From: Novosphingobium sp. Chol11
Lineage (GTDB): Bacteria > Pseudomonadota > Alphaproteobacteria > Sphingomonadales > Sphingomonadaceae
DNA: 36,692 nucleotides
Assembly (NCBI GenBank): GCA_945906105.1
Contig: CAMDQO010000027.1
Location: 1-36,692 of the forward strand
Reading direction: 5' to 3'
Shown in pieces: positions 17,008 through 25,509 of this stretch; within the stretch, counting starts at the first letter, position 1; each line of letters starts with the position of its first letter. A program made the position numbers and the translations under genes. Below the pieces are notes generated by a model. It searched no databases and had not been told where the DNA came from. It saw only the letters and a list, made by a program, of their open reading frames with translations.

Positions 17008-17092
17008 TGGTGCGGGCGAAGGGACTCGAACCCCCACATCTTACGATACTGGTACCTAAAACCAGCGCGTCTACCAATTCCGCCACGCCCGC
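17008..17092 (-). tRNA. tRNA-Leu (anticodon UAG)
   Basis: The minus strand folds into a complete class II tRNA of 85 nt. The acceptor stem pairs GCGGGCG with CGCCCGC, the anticodon stem CTGGT/ACCAG encloses TTTAGGT (anticodon TAG), there is a long variable arm, and a T arm has TTCGAGT. The 3' CCA is encoded. It lies between sppA and tig, all on the minus strand. The 59 nt between its 3' end and tig hold nothing else that I can see. Confidence 0.96.
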
Positions 17093-17203
17093 AATCCGAC
17101 GAAGCCTCAATAACAGGCGGGTGCCCTTAGTGACCTATGGCCAAAAGGGCAAGCACGACGGGGTGGATTGCGCGTCCTGATGAGATAAATCGCTGCGCCA
17201 GCC

Positions 17204-19099
17204 CTATCGCACCATCAGCGCCCGCATCCATCCCAGCAGTCCCGACGTGCCCGGAGGTCTTGTCAATGGGGGTGCGGTGACACCGCATTCAAGGCAATAG
17301 GCCTGCATACCGCTTGCCCCCATCATGCGTTCAGCATCGGTGAAAGCGCGCGCCATCAGTGCCTGCTGACGGCCCGAAATCTGGGCAAAAAGATCGCCTG
17401 TCTGTGCATTGGCCTGCGCATTGGAGCTATCATCACCACCCGTCAGCTGTTCCAGCAATGAGGCATAGGCGCTCTGTTTCTCACCAAGGAAAAGCGGGTG
17501 ATAATCATCCTTTTCGAGCTTCGCCTGTTCGGCAGCGAAGGCCAGGGCATCATCGAGCGAGCCAAACTGATCGACCAGCCCCAGCTGGCGCGCGGTGCCG
17601 CCGTCCCAGATGCGCCCCTGCGCCATGGCATCGACCTGAGCGGAACTCTTGCCGCGCGATTGGCCCACCAGTCCGGTAAAGCGCTGATAGCCGCGCTCTA
17701 TCGTGGCTTGCAGCATGGCATCCAGTTCAGGGGTGAAGCCGCCAAACAGGTCTGGTTGGCCGGACAAGGGGGTTGAGCGGACACCGTCCGCCGTCACGCC
17801 ATAATCAGCCAGCGTCTTTTCAAAGCTGGTGACCACCGCGAATATGCCGATGGATCCGGTGACTGTCGCGGGTTCGGCAAAGATCCTGGTCCCCGGGGTC
17901 GCCACCCAGTAACCACCGCTGGCCGCGACATTGGCCATCGAAACGACCACCGGAATGCCGCGCGCCTTCTGGCGTTCGATGGCAAGGCGGATGCGCTCTG
18001 ATCCGGTGACCGAACCGCCCGGCGAATCGACTCGCACGACGAGCGCGGCAATGTCTTTGGCATCCTTGCCATCGAGCAGATCGGCGATGCGATCCCCACC
18101 AGCGGTGCCGGGGCCAGCCTTGCCGTCAACAATATCACCGGCAATGGTGATCACGCCAATCGCCTTGCCCGGTGTTTTGGGCTCATGGGCGGCAAGGAAT
18201 GCCTTGAGTGTCGAATGGGCGAAGCCGCCGGGACGTGGATCGAGCAGATCCTCGCCGGTCAGTTTGGCAACGCGCTGGCCAAAAGCGACATTATCACCAA
18301 TCTGATCGACCAGTCCTGCCGCCTTGGCAGCCTGCGCGCCATCACCGCCCGCCGCCTTGTACCAGCCGGCCGGGTCTTCGGTGACCAGCTTGATATTCGC
18401 TTGTGGCCGCGCCTTGGCCATATTGGCTTTCCATGCGTCAAACAGCGCACCGATCACCGCTGTGCGCGCTTCGCGCGCCGGTTCGGACATATCATTTCGG
18501 GTATAAGGCTCGACAAATTCCTTATAAGTGCCAACGCGATAGACGTGGGTATTCACCTTGAATCGTTCAAGCAGCTTGGCAAAATACAGCCCTTGCCCGC
18601 CCGGCCCGAGGACAAAGGCACCGCCCAGCGGATCAACCCAGACTTCGCTCGAATGGGCGGCAAGCAGCAAGGCATCATCGGCATAGCCATAGGCAAAAGT
18701 CAGCACTGGCTTCTTCGCCGCTTTCACCCGGTCAAGCGCCGCGCCGACTTCCTCCATGTGGACCAGACCGCCGCCTGAAAATTTGGACAGGTCGAGAACA
18801 ACAGCCTTGATCTTGTCATCCGTTACGGCGGCATCGAGTGCGCGAACCAGATCACGGACGCGGTATTGATGCGAAGGCATAGAGCCGGAAGTCAGGGCTT
18901 CCCAAGGATCGGCAGCTGCCGGTTCCTCTACAATCGCACCATCGAGCTTGAGCAGCAGCGCACCTTCACGCACTTGCCCGGGGCTCGGGCGGCTGAGCAG
19001 CACGGCGTAGATCAGAAAAAAGAACCCCAGCAGGAACATCAATGCCAGAGCATCCTTGATGCCAACCAGCAGATGCCAAACCTTGCGCGCGAAAATCAT
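17204..19099 (-). CDS. sppA: Signal peptide peptidase SppA, 67K type
   Basis: Membrane-bound serine protease that digests leftover signal peptides at the outer face of the inner membrane. The 631-residue protein has one N-terminal membrane segment (about 17-36) and two tandem S49 domains. The split Lys-Ser dyad is present: Lys193 ([11 protein letters not shown]) in the first half and Ser394 (VAASGGYW) in the second, 201 residues apart against 200 in E. coli SppA. The ATG at 19099 is supported by AAGGAA upstream; 33 further in-frame codons exist but look non-coding. It is divergent from pyrB with a 128-nt gap. Confidence 0.95.
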   Translation of the reverse strand: MIFARKVWHLLVGIKDALALMFLLGFFFLIYAVLLSRPSPGQVREGALLLKLDGAIVEEPAAADPWEALTSGSMPSHQYRVRDLVRALDAAVTDDKIKAVVLDLSKFSGGGLVHMEEVGAALDRVKAAKKPVLTFAYGYADDALLLAAHSSEVWVDPLGGAFVLGPGGQGLYFAKLLERFKVNTHVYRVGTYKEFVEPYTRNDMSEPAREARTAVIGALFDAWKANMAKARPQANIKLVTEDPAGWYKAAGGDGAQAAKAAGLVDQIGDNVAFGQRVAKLTGEDLLDPRPGGFAHSTLKAFLAAHEPKTPGKAIGVITIAGDIVDGKAGPGTAGGDRIADLLDGKDAKDIAALVVRVDSPGGSVTGSERIRLAIERQKARGIPVVVSMANVAASGGYWVATPGTRIFAEPATVTGSIGIFAVVTSFEKTLADYGVTADGVRSTPLSGQPDLFGGFTPELDAMLQATIERGYQRFTGLVGQSRGKSSAQVDAMAQGRIWDGGTARQLGLVDQFGSLDDALAFAAEQAKLEKDDYHPLFLGEKQSAYASLLEQLTGGDDSSNAQANAQTGDLFAQISGRQQALMARAFTDAERMMGASGMQAYCLECGVTAPPLTRPPGTSGLLGWMRALMVR

Positions 19100-19227
19100 G
19101 CGGATTCCTTTGTGGAGTGCTGTTCCATGAGATAGGCAGCAGTGCGGCGAATGGCCAGCCCTGCTCGACCAGCGTCGGGAAAAGCTGCTTGAGTCCATGC
19201 CCCACCCCGTCTAGGGGACTGCCTTTA

Positions 19228-20238
19228 ATGACATCGCCAGAACCAACGCGAGCCTCTCGCTATCCAGCGGGTGCGGCGGCTTTCCCGCACCGCCACCTAT
19301 TGGGCATTGCCGGACTTGCTCCGCACGAGATCCTGTTCCTGCTCGATGAGGCGGAACAATGGGTTGAACACAACCGCCAGCCGCACAAACGCCATGATCT
19401 GCTTTCGGGCCTGACGATCATCAATGCCTTCTTCGAAAACTCCACCCGCACGCTGCTTTCCTTCGAGATTGCCGGCAAGCGGCTGGGGGCGGACGTGGTC
19501 AATATGCACGCCGCGCAATCGAGCGTGAAAAAGGGCGAAACGCTGATCGACACGGCGCTGACGCTGAATGCCATGCGTTCGGACGCCATCGTCATCCGCC
19601 ATGCCAGTTCGGGCGCGGTGCGGCTGATTGCCGACAAGGTAGATTGCCCGGTGCTCAATGCCGGTGACGGACAGCATGAGCACCCGACGCAAGGTCTGCT
19701 CGATGCGCTCACCATCCGGCGATCCTTGCGCGAACGGGGCAAAAACGAAGAGTTCAACGGGTTGAAAGTGACGATCTGCGGCGATGTGCTGCACAGCCGC
19801 GTCGCGCGCTCTAACATCCATTGTCTGACCACGCTGGGGGCCGAAGTCCGCGTCTGCGCGCCCCCGGCGCTGATGCCCGAAGGGATCGAGCAATTGAAGG
19901 TCACACCGTTCCACGATTTTGATGCGGCACTGGATGGCACCGACGTGGTGATGATGCTGCGGCTGCAAAGCGAACGCATGCAGGGCAGTTTCATCCCCAG
20001 CCCTCGCGAATATCGCCACCTTTACGGACTGACTCTGGACCGGCTGGCCAAGGCTGCTCCCGATGCCGTGGTGATGCACCCCGGTCCGATGAATCGCGGC
20101 GTGGAGATTGACAGCAACGTTGCCGATCTTGCCGGACGATCACTGATCACTACGCAGGTCGAGATGGGCGTTGCCATGCGTATGGCTTGTCTCGACGTGC
20201 TGACCCGGCGAACCCGCAATGTAGAGGGCTGGCAATGA
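19228..20238 (+). CDS. pyrB: Aspartate carbamoyltransferase catalytic chain
   Basis: Catalyses carbamoyl phosphate plus aspartate to carbamoyl aspartate, the committed step of pyrimidine synthesis. The 336-residue protein carries the carbamoyl-phosphate signature FFENSTRT (69-75), the Lys-containing loop SSVKKGETL, and HPTQ (EHPTQGLLD). No regulatory chain gene (pyrI) is near. The next gene, a dihydroorotase-like protein, starts at an ATGA overlap with the pyrB stop, indicating translational coupling. This layout matches class A ATCases built from PyrB with a DHOase-like partner. Confidence 0.96.
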   Translation: MTSPEPTRASRYPAGAAAFPHRHLLGIAGLAPHEILFLLDEAEQWVEHNRQPHKRHDLLSGLTIINAFFENSTRTLLSFEIAGKRLGADVVNMHAAQSSVKKGETLIDTALTLNAMRSDAIVIRHASSGAVRLIADKVDCPVLNAGDGQHEHPTQGLLDALTIRRSLRERGKNEEFNGLKVTICGDVLHSRVARSNIHCLTTLGAEVRVCAPPALMPEGIEQLKVTPFHDFDAALDGTDVVMMLRLQSERMQGSFIPSPREYRHLYGLTLDRLAKAAPDAVVMHPGPMNRGVEIDSNVADLAGRSLITTQVEMGVAMRMACLDVLTRRTRNVEGWQ

Positions 20239-21467
20239 TCTTGCAGCCCCTTTGCATCATCAATGCACTGATCCAGCTGCCCGAAGGCGTGGCGGTCAAA
20301 GGCGGCCTGAGAACCGAAGGGGATCGCATCGCCGCAATCGGTGCGGGCGTCACCGCTCAGGACGGCGACCGGATTTTCGATGCGGGCGGCAAGCTCGTCA
20401 CCCCCGGCCTTGTTGATCTGGGCGTATTTGCCATCGACAAGCCTGCCTTCCACTTCGGAGGAATTACCCGCGCGGCGCTGATGCCCGATCAGTCCCCGCC
20501 GCTCGATCACCCGGCGCGCGTGCGCTTTGCCGCCAGTTCGGGCAAGCCTGACCTGTGGGTGCATCCGCTGGCTGCGGCAACACGCGGCCTTGAAGGCAAT
20601 GACCTCGCCGAACTTGCTTTGATGCGCGATGCCGGTGCCAGGGCAGTCAGCACCGGACGGCGCTGGATCAGCGATTCGGGCACCATGCTGCGGCTGCTGC
20701 GCTATTGCGCCATGCTCGATCTGGTTGTCGTCCCCCATGCCGAGGATAGCGGGCTGACCGGCCCTGCTGTTGCCACCGCTGGCGAAATGGCGACGCGGCT
20801 AGGCCTGCCGTCGGCTCCCGTCGAGGCTGAGGCGCTGGCGGTGGCGCGCGATATTGCCTTGGCCGAGATGGCAGGCGCACGGCTGCATATCCGGCAAGTG
20901 ACGACGCGCAGCAGCCTGGATCTGGTCCGCGCCGCCAAGGCACGCGGCGTGGCGATTACTGCTGGGGTTACTCCGGCGCACTTCATGCTGTCTGACATTG
21001 CCATGTCAGATTTCCGCACCTTCGCCCGCCTATCCCCGCCACTGCGCGCAGAAGCTGACCGCAAGGCGGTGATCGCGGCGATTGGTGATGGCACTCTCGA
21101 TATGATCGCGTCAGGCCACGACCCGCGCGGCCCCGAGGACAAACGTCTGCCCTTCGCCGACGCCGAACCCGGCATGGCCGGTGCTGAAACGCTGCTGCCT
21201 CTCACCCTCACGCTGGTGCGGGATGGCGTGATCGACATGGCGCGTGCCTTTCAGCTGCTCTCCGCCAATCCGGCCAAGCTGCTGGGTGTCGATGCCGGAC
21301 GACTTGAGGTGGGCCAGCAGGCCGATATTGCCGTGATCGACGCGGAGCGCCCGTGGATCGTCGATTCGGACAAGATGGCAGCCGCTGCGGGCAATACCCC
21401 GTTTGACCGCCAGCCCGTGCAAGGCCGCTGTATCGCCCTGTTCAAAGGCGCAGCGCAGGTGGCCTGA
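20235..21467 (+). CDS. Dihydroorotase-like protein, probably inactive (PyrC'/PyrX type)
   Basis: A 410-residue amidohydrolase-fold protein aligned by its motifs to dihydroorotase, but with most metal ligands changed. The HxH after strand 1 is D61-L-G-V-F65; His168 in PHAED is kept; the later histidine of the HVCHVST-type motif is Gln221 (LHIRQVTT); the catalytic Asp of the TDHAPH-type motif is Gly294 (ASGHDP). It should not bind the binuclear zinc centre. In Pseudomonas the comparable pyrC' gene is needed to assemble active ATCase, and the ATGA overlap with pyrB supports the same role here. A separate active dihydroorotase must exist elsewhere. Many databases would label this simply pyrC. Confidence 0.88.
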   Translation: MILQPLCIINALIQLPEGVAVKGGLRTEGDRIAAIGAGVTAQDGDRIFDAGGKLVTPGLVDLGVFAIDKPAFHFGGITRAALMPDQSPPLDHPARVRFAASSGKPDLWVHPLAAATRGLEGNDLAELALMRDAGARAVSTGRRWISDSGTMLRLLRYCAMLDLVVVPHAEDSGLTGPAVATAGEMATRLGLPSAPVEAEALAVARDIALAEMAGARLHIRQVTTRSSLDLVRAAKARGVAITAGVTPAHFMLSDIAMSDFRTFARLSPPLRAEADRKAVIAAIGDGTLDMIASGHDPRGPEDKRLPFADAEPGMAGAETLLPLTLTLVRDGVIDMARAFQLLSANPAKLLGVDAGRLEVGQQADIAVIDAERPWIVDSDKMAAAAGNTPFDRQPVQGRCIALFKGAAQVA

Positions 21468-21483
21468 AAGCTGCACAAACAAT

Positions 21484-21514
21484 GAGCCCCTCCGACGCTT
21501 AGCAGAAGGGGCTC
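21484..21514. terminator. Hairpin after the pyrB operon
   Basis: GAGCCCCT (21484-21491) and AGGGGCTC (21507-21514) form a perfect 8-bp stem with a 15-nt loop, 17 nt after the stop of the dihydroorotase-like gene. The T tract is weak on both strands. The remaining DNA up to 21601 holds only the tandem duplication below. Confidence 0.5.
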
Positions 21515-21574
21515 AAGGTTGGTCGAAAGCCGTCTTTACGCGGCGAATTGCTTCAATTCATTTAACGCTCGGCT

Positions 21575-21614
21575 GCCATCCTTAACGCTTGCGAGCCATC
21601 CTTAACGCTTGCGA
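21575..21614. repeat. Tandem 20-bp duplication at a gene end
   Basis: Two exact, adjacent copies of a 20-bp unit (21575-21594 and 21595-21614). The second contains the stop codon and last codons of the SPOR lipoprotein gene on the minus strand; the first repeats them just past the stop. It probably arose by slippage and leaves the protein unchanged. Confidence 0.85.
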
Positions 21615-22951
21615 GCAAGTGCCGGACCCGATGCGTCACGCTGATTGCTGCCGGGGGCTGCCGGGCTCTTGCGCCCAGCAGGTGCGGCATAGGCGAAGCA
21701 GGCTCCGCCGCCGCGCTTGACCGAGGAGCACAGGCCATTGGCTGCCTGCGAACCGCTGAGGCCAGCCGCCGCTACGCGCCACACGTGCTTGCCGCGAACC
21801 ACGGCTGGCGTAATCGTCATGCGATAGGCTGAAAGCTTGGCGTTGCGGGCAGTGTAGATCCCCCAGGCGCGGCGAGCGCCTTGCGCGCTTGAGAAAGACC
21901 CAAGCTGCACCAGATGCGAACCATTCATTGCTGTCGGCAGCGATTTCAGCGGATTGCGGGTTGCCACAGCCGCTTGCTGCGGCGTGAAGGACTGGATCAT
22001 CGGCTCAGAGAAAAACCGGGTGGTTGGAGCAGCAGGAGCCGCTGCGGCCGGTTCAGCCGGAGCAGAAACCGGCGCGACATAGGCCACCTCGGCAGGTGCC
22101 GGGGTCGTAACCTCGGCAGCTTCGCCCACTGCAGGCAGTTCGGCAGCAGCAAGTTGCGTGTTTGATACAGCAGCAACCACGGGTGCGGCCGGATCGGCTG
22201 TGGTCTGCGCGGCGAGTTGCTCAGCAGCTGGGTTATTGGCCAGTGCGAGAGCCGTTGGCTGGCCCGGATCACCGCGAACCGGCGCTCCGATCAGCGTAGC
22301 AACGCGCTGCTGGTATTGTTCGGGCTGAATTGTCGCAGCCCATTCAGTGATGCGCTTGTCGATCTGATCTGCAGGAACGTCCTGCGAGGCCATGACCCGC
22401 GCTTCACGCCAGCGTCCAGCCAGCGCATAGGCATAGGCCAGGTTCTGACGCACCTTGGGGCTGTTATCGCCGCCGCGCAGGGCGTCGGCAAGGATGGCAA
22501 CGCCGCGCTCAGGCTCACCCGCCAGAGCCAGCGCAAGACCAAGATCGCTCGCCGGAATTTCACCGCGCCAGTCATCCAGAACCGCCAACGCGCCCTGCTG
22601 ATTACCCGCGCCGATATTGGCGAGAGCCAGCGAAAGCGCGGTGCGGGCGCTGTTGTCGCCAAGTTTCATGGCATCATCAAAAGTGGTTGCTGCTGACTGG
22701 AAACGCCCCGACTTGAAATAGGACTGGCCCAGCAGCACGCGCAGTGCGGCATCACGCGGACTAGCTGCAACCGCTGCTTCTGAGCTGGCAATCGCCTTGG
22801 CCGGCTGCCCTTTGCTCAGCGCAACGCGGGCATTGTCAGCCGAGTTGGCACGCGACACCATGCCGCCAGAAGCGCAGCCGCCGAGCAGACTGACCGCAAG
22901 GGCAGTGCCGGTAACAATGGTCAGGCGAAGCTTTAGCGAGCGGGTAGCCAT
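21602..22951 (-). CDS. TPR-SPOR lipoprotein
   Basis: A 449-residue predicted lipoprotein (signal peptide with lipobox LLGGC, Cys26). Residues about 35-195 are helical TPR-like repeats (ALRVLLGQSYFKSGRFQ, VRQNLAYAYALAGRWREA). A long Ala/Pro/Glu-rich linker (about 220-320) follows, then a SPOR-like domain (about 335-420, HLVQLGSFSSAQGARRAW). SPOR domains bind glycan strands stripped of stem peptides, which are enriched at division septa. The ATG at 22951 has AAGGGGG upstream; two in-frame ATGs lie 18 and 27 nt further out. It is the last gene of a ParA - RHH - SPOR operon, 23 nt after its neighbour. Confidence 0.85.
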   Translation of the reverse strand: MATRSLKLRLTIVTGTALAVSLLGGCASGGMVSRANSADNARVALSKGQPAKAIASSEAAVAASPRDAALRVLLGQSYFKSGRFQSAATTFDDAMKLGDNSARTALSLALANIGAGNQQGALAVLDDWRGEIPASDLGLALALAGEPERGVAILADALRGGDNSPKVRQNLAYAYALAGRWREARVMASQDVPADQIDKRITEWAATIQPEQYQQRVATLIGAPVRGDPGQPTALALANNPAAEQLAAQTTADPAAPVVAAVSNTQLAAAELPAVGEAAEVTTPAPAEVAYVAPVSAPAEPAAAAPAAPTTRFFSEPMIQSFTPQQAAVATRNPLKSLPTAMNGSHLVQLGSFSSAQGARRAWGIYTARNAKLSAYRMTITPAVVRGKHVWRVAAAGLSGSQAANGLCSSVKRGGGACFAYAAPAGRKSPAAPGSNQRDASGPALARKR

Positions 22952-22974
22952 GGTCTTATCCCCCTTCATGAGGT

Positions 22975-23433
22975 TCAATTATTACGCTTGCGGCGAAGTT
23001 CACCGGCAATCGCAAAGAAATCTGGCGAGGCGAGTTCGGGCAGTTCAGCAAGAAATTTGTCGAGTGCTTCGGTCACCACCTGCTGTGCGCTCTGCCCCGA
23101 TGCAGTGCAGGCAAGGCGAAGCCGCAGATGCCGGTCTTCATCGAGCCGGAGCGTGAAGGCGGCCTTGCCGCCATGGGCAAAGGCCGAACGGCGTTCACGC
23201 GGTGGGCGGGTAAAATTGCCCGTATAGCTGCGCACGATGCGCTCCTGCTGGTGCCGGACTTCGCTGATCGGCGTTTCAGCACCATCATCCTGACCGAAGC
23301 CATGATCGCCATTGAGCTCGAGCGAATCCTGATTCGATGTGGTCACGATATGCGGGCGGATAGCTGGCTTCGCGCCGCCCTTACGGGCCAGCAGCGTCTG
23401 CGAAAGCGAGGCAAAAGGCTTTGACGTGTCCAC
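22975..23433 (-). CDS. Small basic protein with ribbon-helix-helix-like C-terminus
   Basis: A 152-residue protein that follows the ParA gene by 11 nt. The N-terminal 85 residues are polar and probably disordered. Residues about 90-130 (AAFTLRLDEDRHLRLRLA, then SAQQVVTEALDKFLAEL) have the beta-strand plus two-helix pattern of ribbon-helix-helix DNA-binding proteins, with an extended C-terminus. Such proteins often serve as the ParB or accessory partner of small ParA ATPases. I chose GTG 23433, preceded by AAGGGAG at about 7 nt, because the frame upstream overlaps parA and looks non-coding. The partner role is inferred from position. Confidence 0.75.
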   Translation of the reverse strand: MDTSKPFASLSQTLLARKGGAKPAIRPHIVTTSNQDSLELNGDHGFGQDDGAETPISEVRHQQERIVRSYTGNFTRPPRERRSAFAHGGKAAFTLRLDEDRHLRLRLACTASGQSAQQVVTEALDKFLAELPELASPDFFAIAGELRRKRNN

Positions 23434-23444
23434 CGGGCGCTCCC

Positions 23445-24167
23445 TTACGATCCGGCAACGCGGCGGCCGAAACCACCAACCGGACGGGCAAAACCCTGAG
23501 GGGCGCTCTGGGCCTGCGGCGAGCCAGCAAACACGGTGCGGCGGAAATTCTTTTCCAGACGATCGTAGATGTAGTTCCACAGTGCGGCGATCTCCATCGC
23601 CGAACGGCCATTGGGATCGACTTCCATCACCGTGCGGCCATCGATCATCGAAGCGGCATAATCAGTGCGGTGGTGCAAGGTTATCGGCGCGACCGTGCCG
23701 TGCTGTGATAAGGCAACGGCTGCTTCGCTGGTGATCTTGGCTTTCGGAGTGGCGCCGTTGACCACGAAGATCAGCGGTTTGCCTGCGCGGTCACACAGAT
23801 CAACCGTGGCCCCGACAGCGCGCAGATCATGCGGGCTCGGGCGGGTTGGAACAACGATCAGTTCGGCAACTGCGATCACAGACTGAATCGCCATGGTAAT
23901 CGCTGGCGGCGTATCAATAACGGCCAGCTTGAAGCCTTGCGAACGCAAAATCTGCAGATCGGCGGCCAGCCGGGAAACGGTAGTCTGGGCGAAAGCCGGA
24001 TATTCAGCCTCGCGTTCGTTCCACCAATCGGCGAGCGATCCTTGCGGGTCGATATCGATCAGAACCACCGGTCCAGCGCCAGCGCGCTGTGCCTGCACAG
24101 CCAGATGGCCAGACAGGGTGGTCTTGCCCGATCCGCCTTTTTGTGATGCGAGAGCCAAAACGCGCAA
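23445..24167 (-). CDS. Orphan ParA-family ATPase
   Basis: A 240-residue ParA/MinD-type ATPase, a class that uses ATP-driven dimerisation on DNA or membrane to position cargo. The deviant Walker A KGGSGKTT is at 10-17 with the signature first Lys, followed by DIDPQGS and VIDTPP. There is no N-terminal DNA-binding helix-turn-helix, so it is the small type. No parB with a KorB fold or rRNA-methyltransferase neighbours (gidB) is present, so this is not the chromosomal parAB locus. I start it at TTG 24167 (MRVLALASQK), 8 nt after GGGGGA; TTG 24173 would sit too close. It heads the ParA - RHH - SPOR operon. Confidence 0.85.
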   Translation of the reverse strand: MRVLALASQKGGSGKTTLSGHLAVQAQRAGAGPVVLIDIDPQGSLADWWNEREAEYPAFAQTTVSRLAADLQILRSQGFKLAVIDTPPAITMAIQSVIAVAELIVVPTRPSPHDLRAVGATVDLCDRAGKPLIFVVNGATPKAKITSEAAVALSQHGTVAPITLHHRTDYAASMIDGRTVMEVDPNGRSAMEIAALWNYIYDRLEKNFRRTVFAGSPQAQSAPQGFARPVGGFGRRVAGS

Positions 24168-24386
24168 AATCAAATCCCCCCGAATGAATAAAAAGCCATT
24201 CGTTGGCGGGTAAAAGACCAGAATCTCCCTAATATTCCCTTAACGCCTTGGCAGCGAAATGTTTGGTTCACGGCATTATCAGCCATCGACGCAAATGCTT
24301 TGCCAAGGCGAATTCCTGTGGCAGAAGCGGTGGTTAACGTGGCGAGGGGTCGCCTGATGCTTTGGCCAGAATTTTGGGATGTTGCG

Positions 24387-25505
24387 ATGAACAAGCGGCA
24401 GCTGTTGTTTCCTTTGATTGCGGCGAGCGCACTTATTTCCGCGCCGGTGATCGCCGATGTCAAAGCCGGGGTCGATGCTTGGGCGCGCGAAGACTATCCG
24501 GCAGCGATCCGCGAGTGGGAAGGACCGGCAGCGCGCGGCGATGCCGATGCCCAGTTCAACCTCGCGCAGGCCCACAAATGGGGCAAAGGCGTCAAACAGG
24601 ATCTGAAGAGGGCCGAGTTCTATTTTGGCAAGGCAGCCGCCCAAGGCCATCTGCAAGCCTCGGACAATTATGGCCTGTTGCTGTTTGATCGCGGTGAGCG
24701 CGCCATGGCCATGCCCTATGTCAAAGCAACGGCAAGCCGCGGCGATCCGCGCGCGCAATATCTGCTCGCCATCGCGCATTTCAATGGCGATCTCGTCCCC
24801 AAGGACTGGGTGCGCGCCTATGCCTTGATGACCTTGTCGCGCAATACTGGGCTGCCACAAGCGGGGCCGGGATTGCAACAGATGGACGGCTTTATCCCGC
24901 TGGCACAGCGCCAGCAGGCAGTCGGCCTCGCCCAGCAGCTTGCTGCCGAGGCTGAGGCGACGCGCAACCGGCAGCTCACGGCTTCTGACCTTGGTGTGAC
25001 GATGCCGCCAGCGGGCGCAATTGCGCCACTAGTCATAGCCGCTGCCGTACCCCGCACCCCGCCAACGCCCGAGGAAGCCGTGGTCATGGCTGAAAATGTT
25101 GCGAATGGCGCAAGCCCGCGCACCGCCGGGGCCGATTATGCCCGGCCTGCAACGCCGGTGGCCATAGCCACGCCTAGGCCTATTAGCCTGCCCTCACCCA
25201 AGCCGCCGCTGGTCATGCCGAAACCGGTTGCAGCGCCGCCAGTCGTTAAGCCCGTCCCCGCACCCGTCTCAAAGCCCGGTGGCAGCTGGCGCATCCAGTT
25301 CGGTGCATTTGCCGTTGCGAGCAATGCCGATGCCATGTGGGCAAAAGTGCGCGCACGGCCTGAGGTATCCGGCCATCCGCGCGTCAATGCCGCTGCCGGA
25401 GCGGTAATCAAGCTTCAGGCGGGCGGTTACAGCGAAGAAGCAGCGCGAACGGCATGTTCGCGCCTCACCCCGACTGGCATCCCATGCATCCCGGTGCGGA
25501 ACTGA
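24387..25505 (+). CDS. Exported Sel1-repeat and SPOR-domain protein
   Basis: A 372-residue protein with a signal peptide (1-23, ending PVIA). Sel1-type repeats follow from about 25-165 (ADAQFNLAQAHKWGKGVKQD, ASDNYGLLLFDRGE, RAQYLLAIAHFNGDLVPKD), then a Pro/Ala-rich linker and a C-terminal SPOR domain (about 300-372, SWRIQFGAFAVASNADAMW). The domain order mirrors the TPR-SPOR lipoprotein encoded divergently next door, implying both act in the periplasm at the septum. It is divergent from the ParA gene over about 219 nt. The next gene starts 4 nt after its stop. Confidence 0.85.
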   Translation: MNKRQLLFPLIAASALISAPVIADVKAGVDAWAREDYPAAIREWEGPAARGDADAQFNLAQAHKWGKGVKQDLKRAEFYFGKAAAQGHLQASDNYGLLLFDRGERAMAMPYVKATASRGDPRAQYLLAIAHFNGDLVPKDWVRAYALMTLSRNTGLPQAGPGLQQMDGFIPLAQRQQAVGLAQQLAAEAEATRNRQLTASDLGVTMPPAGAIAPLVIAAAVPRTPPTPEEAVVMAENVANGASPRTAGADYARPATPVAIATPRPISLPSPKPPLVMPKPVAAPPVVKPVPAPVSKPGGSWRIQFGAFAVASNADAMWAKVRARPEVSGHPRVNAAAGAVIKLQAGGYSEEAARTACSRLTPTGIPCIPVRN

Positions 25506-25509
25506 ACCT

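Noticed and set aside
16052..17059. Long plus-strand open frame antisense to tig
   Set aside because: It is the complement of well-conserved trigger factor coding sequence and extends over the tRNA-Leu gene.
19100..19198. Longer N-terminus for SppA
   Set aside because: It would put a polar, Ser/Cys/His-rich stretch before the membrane anchor; ATG 19099 has a good ribosome binding site.
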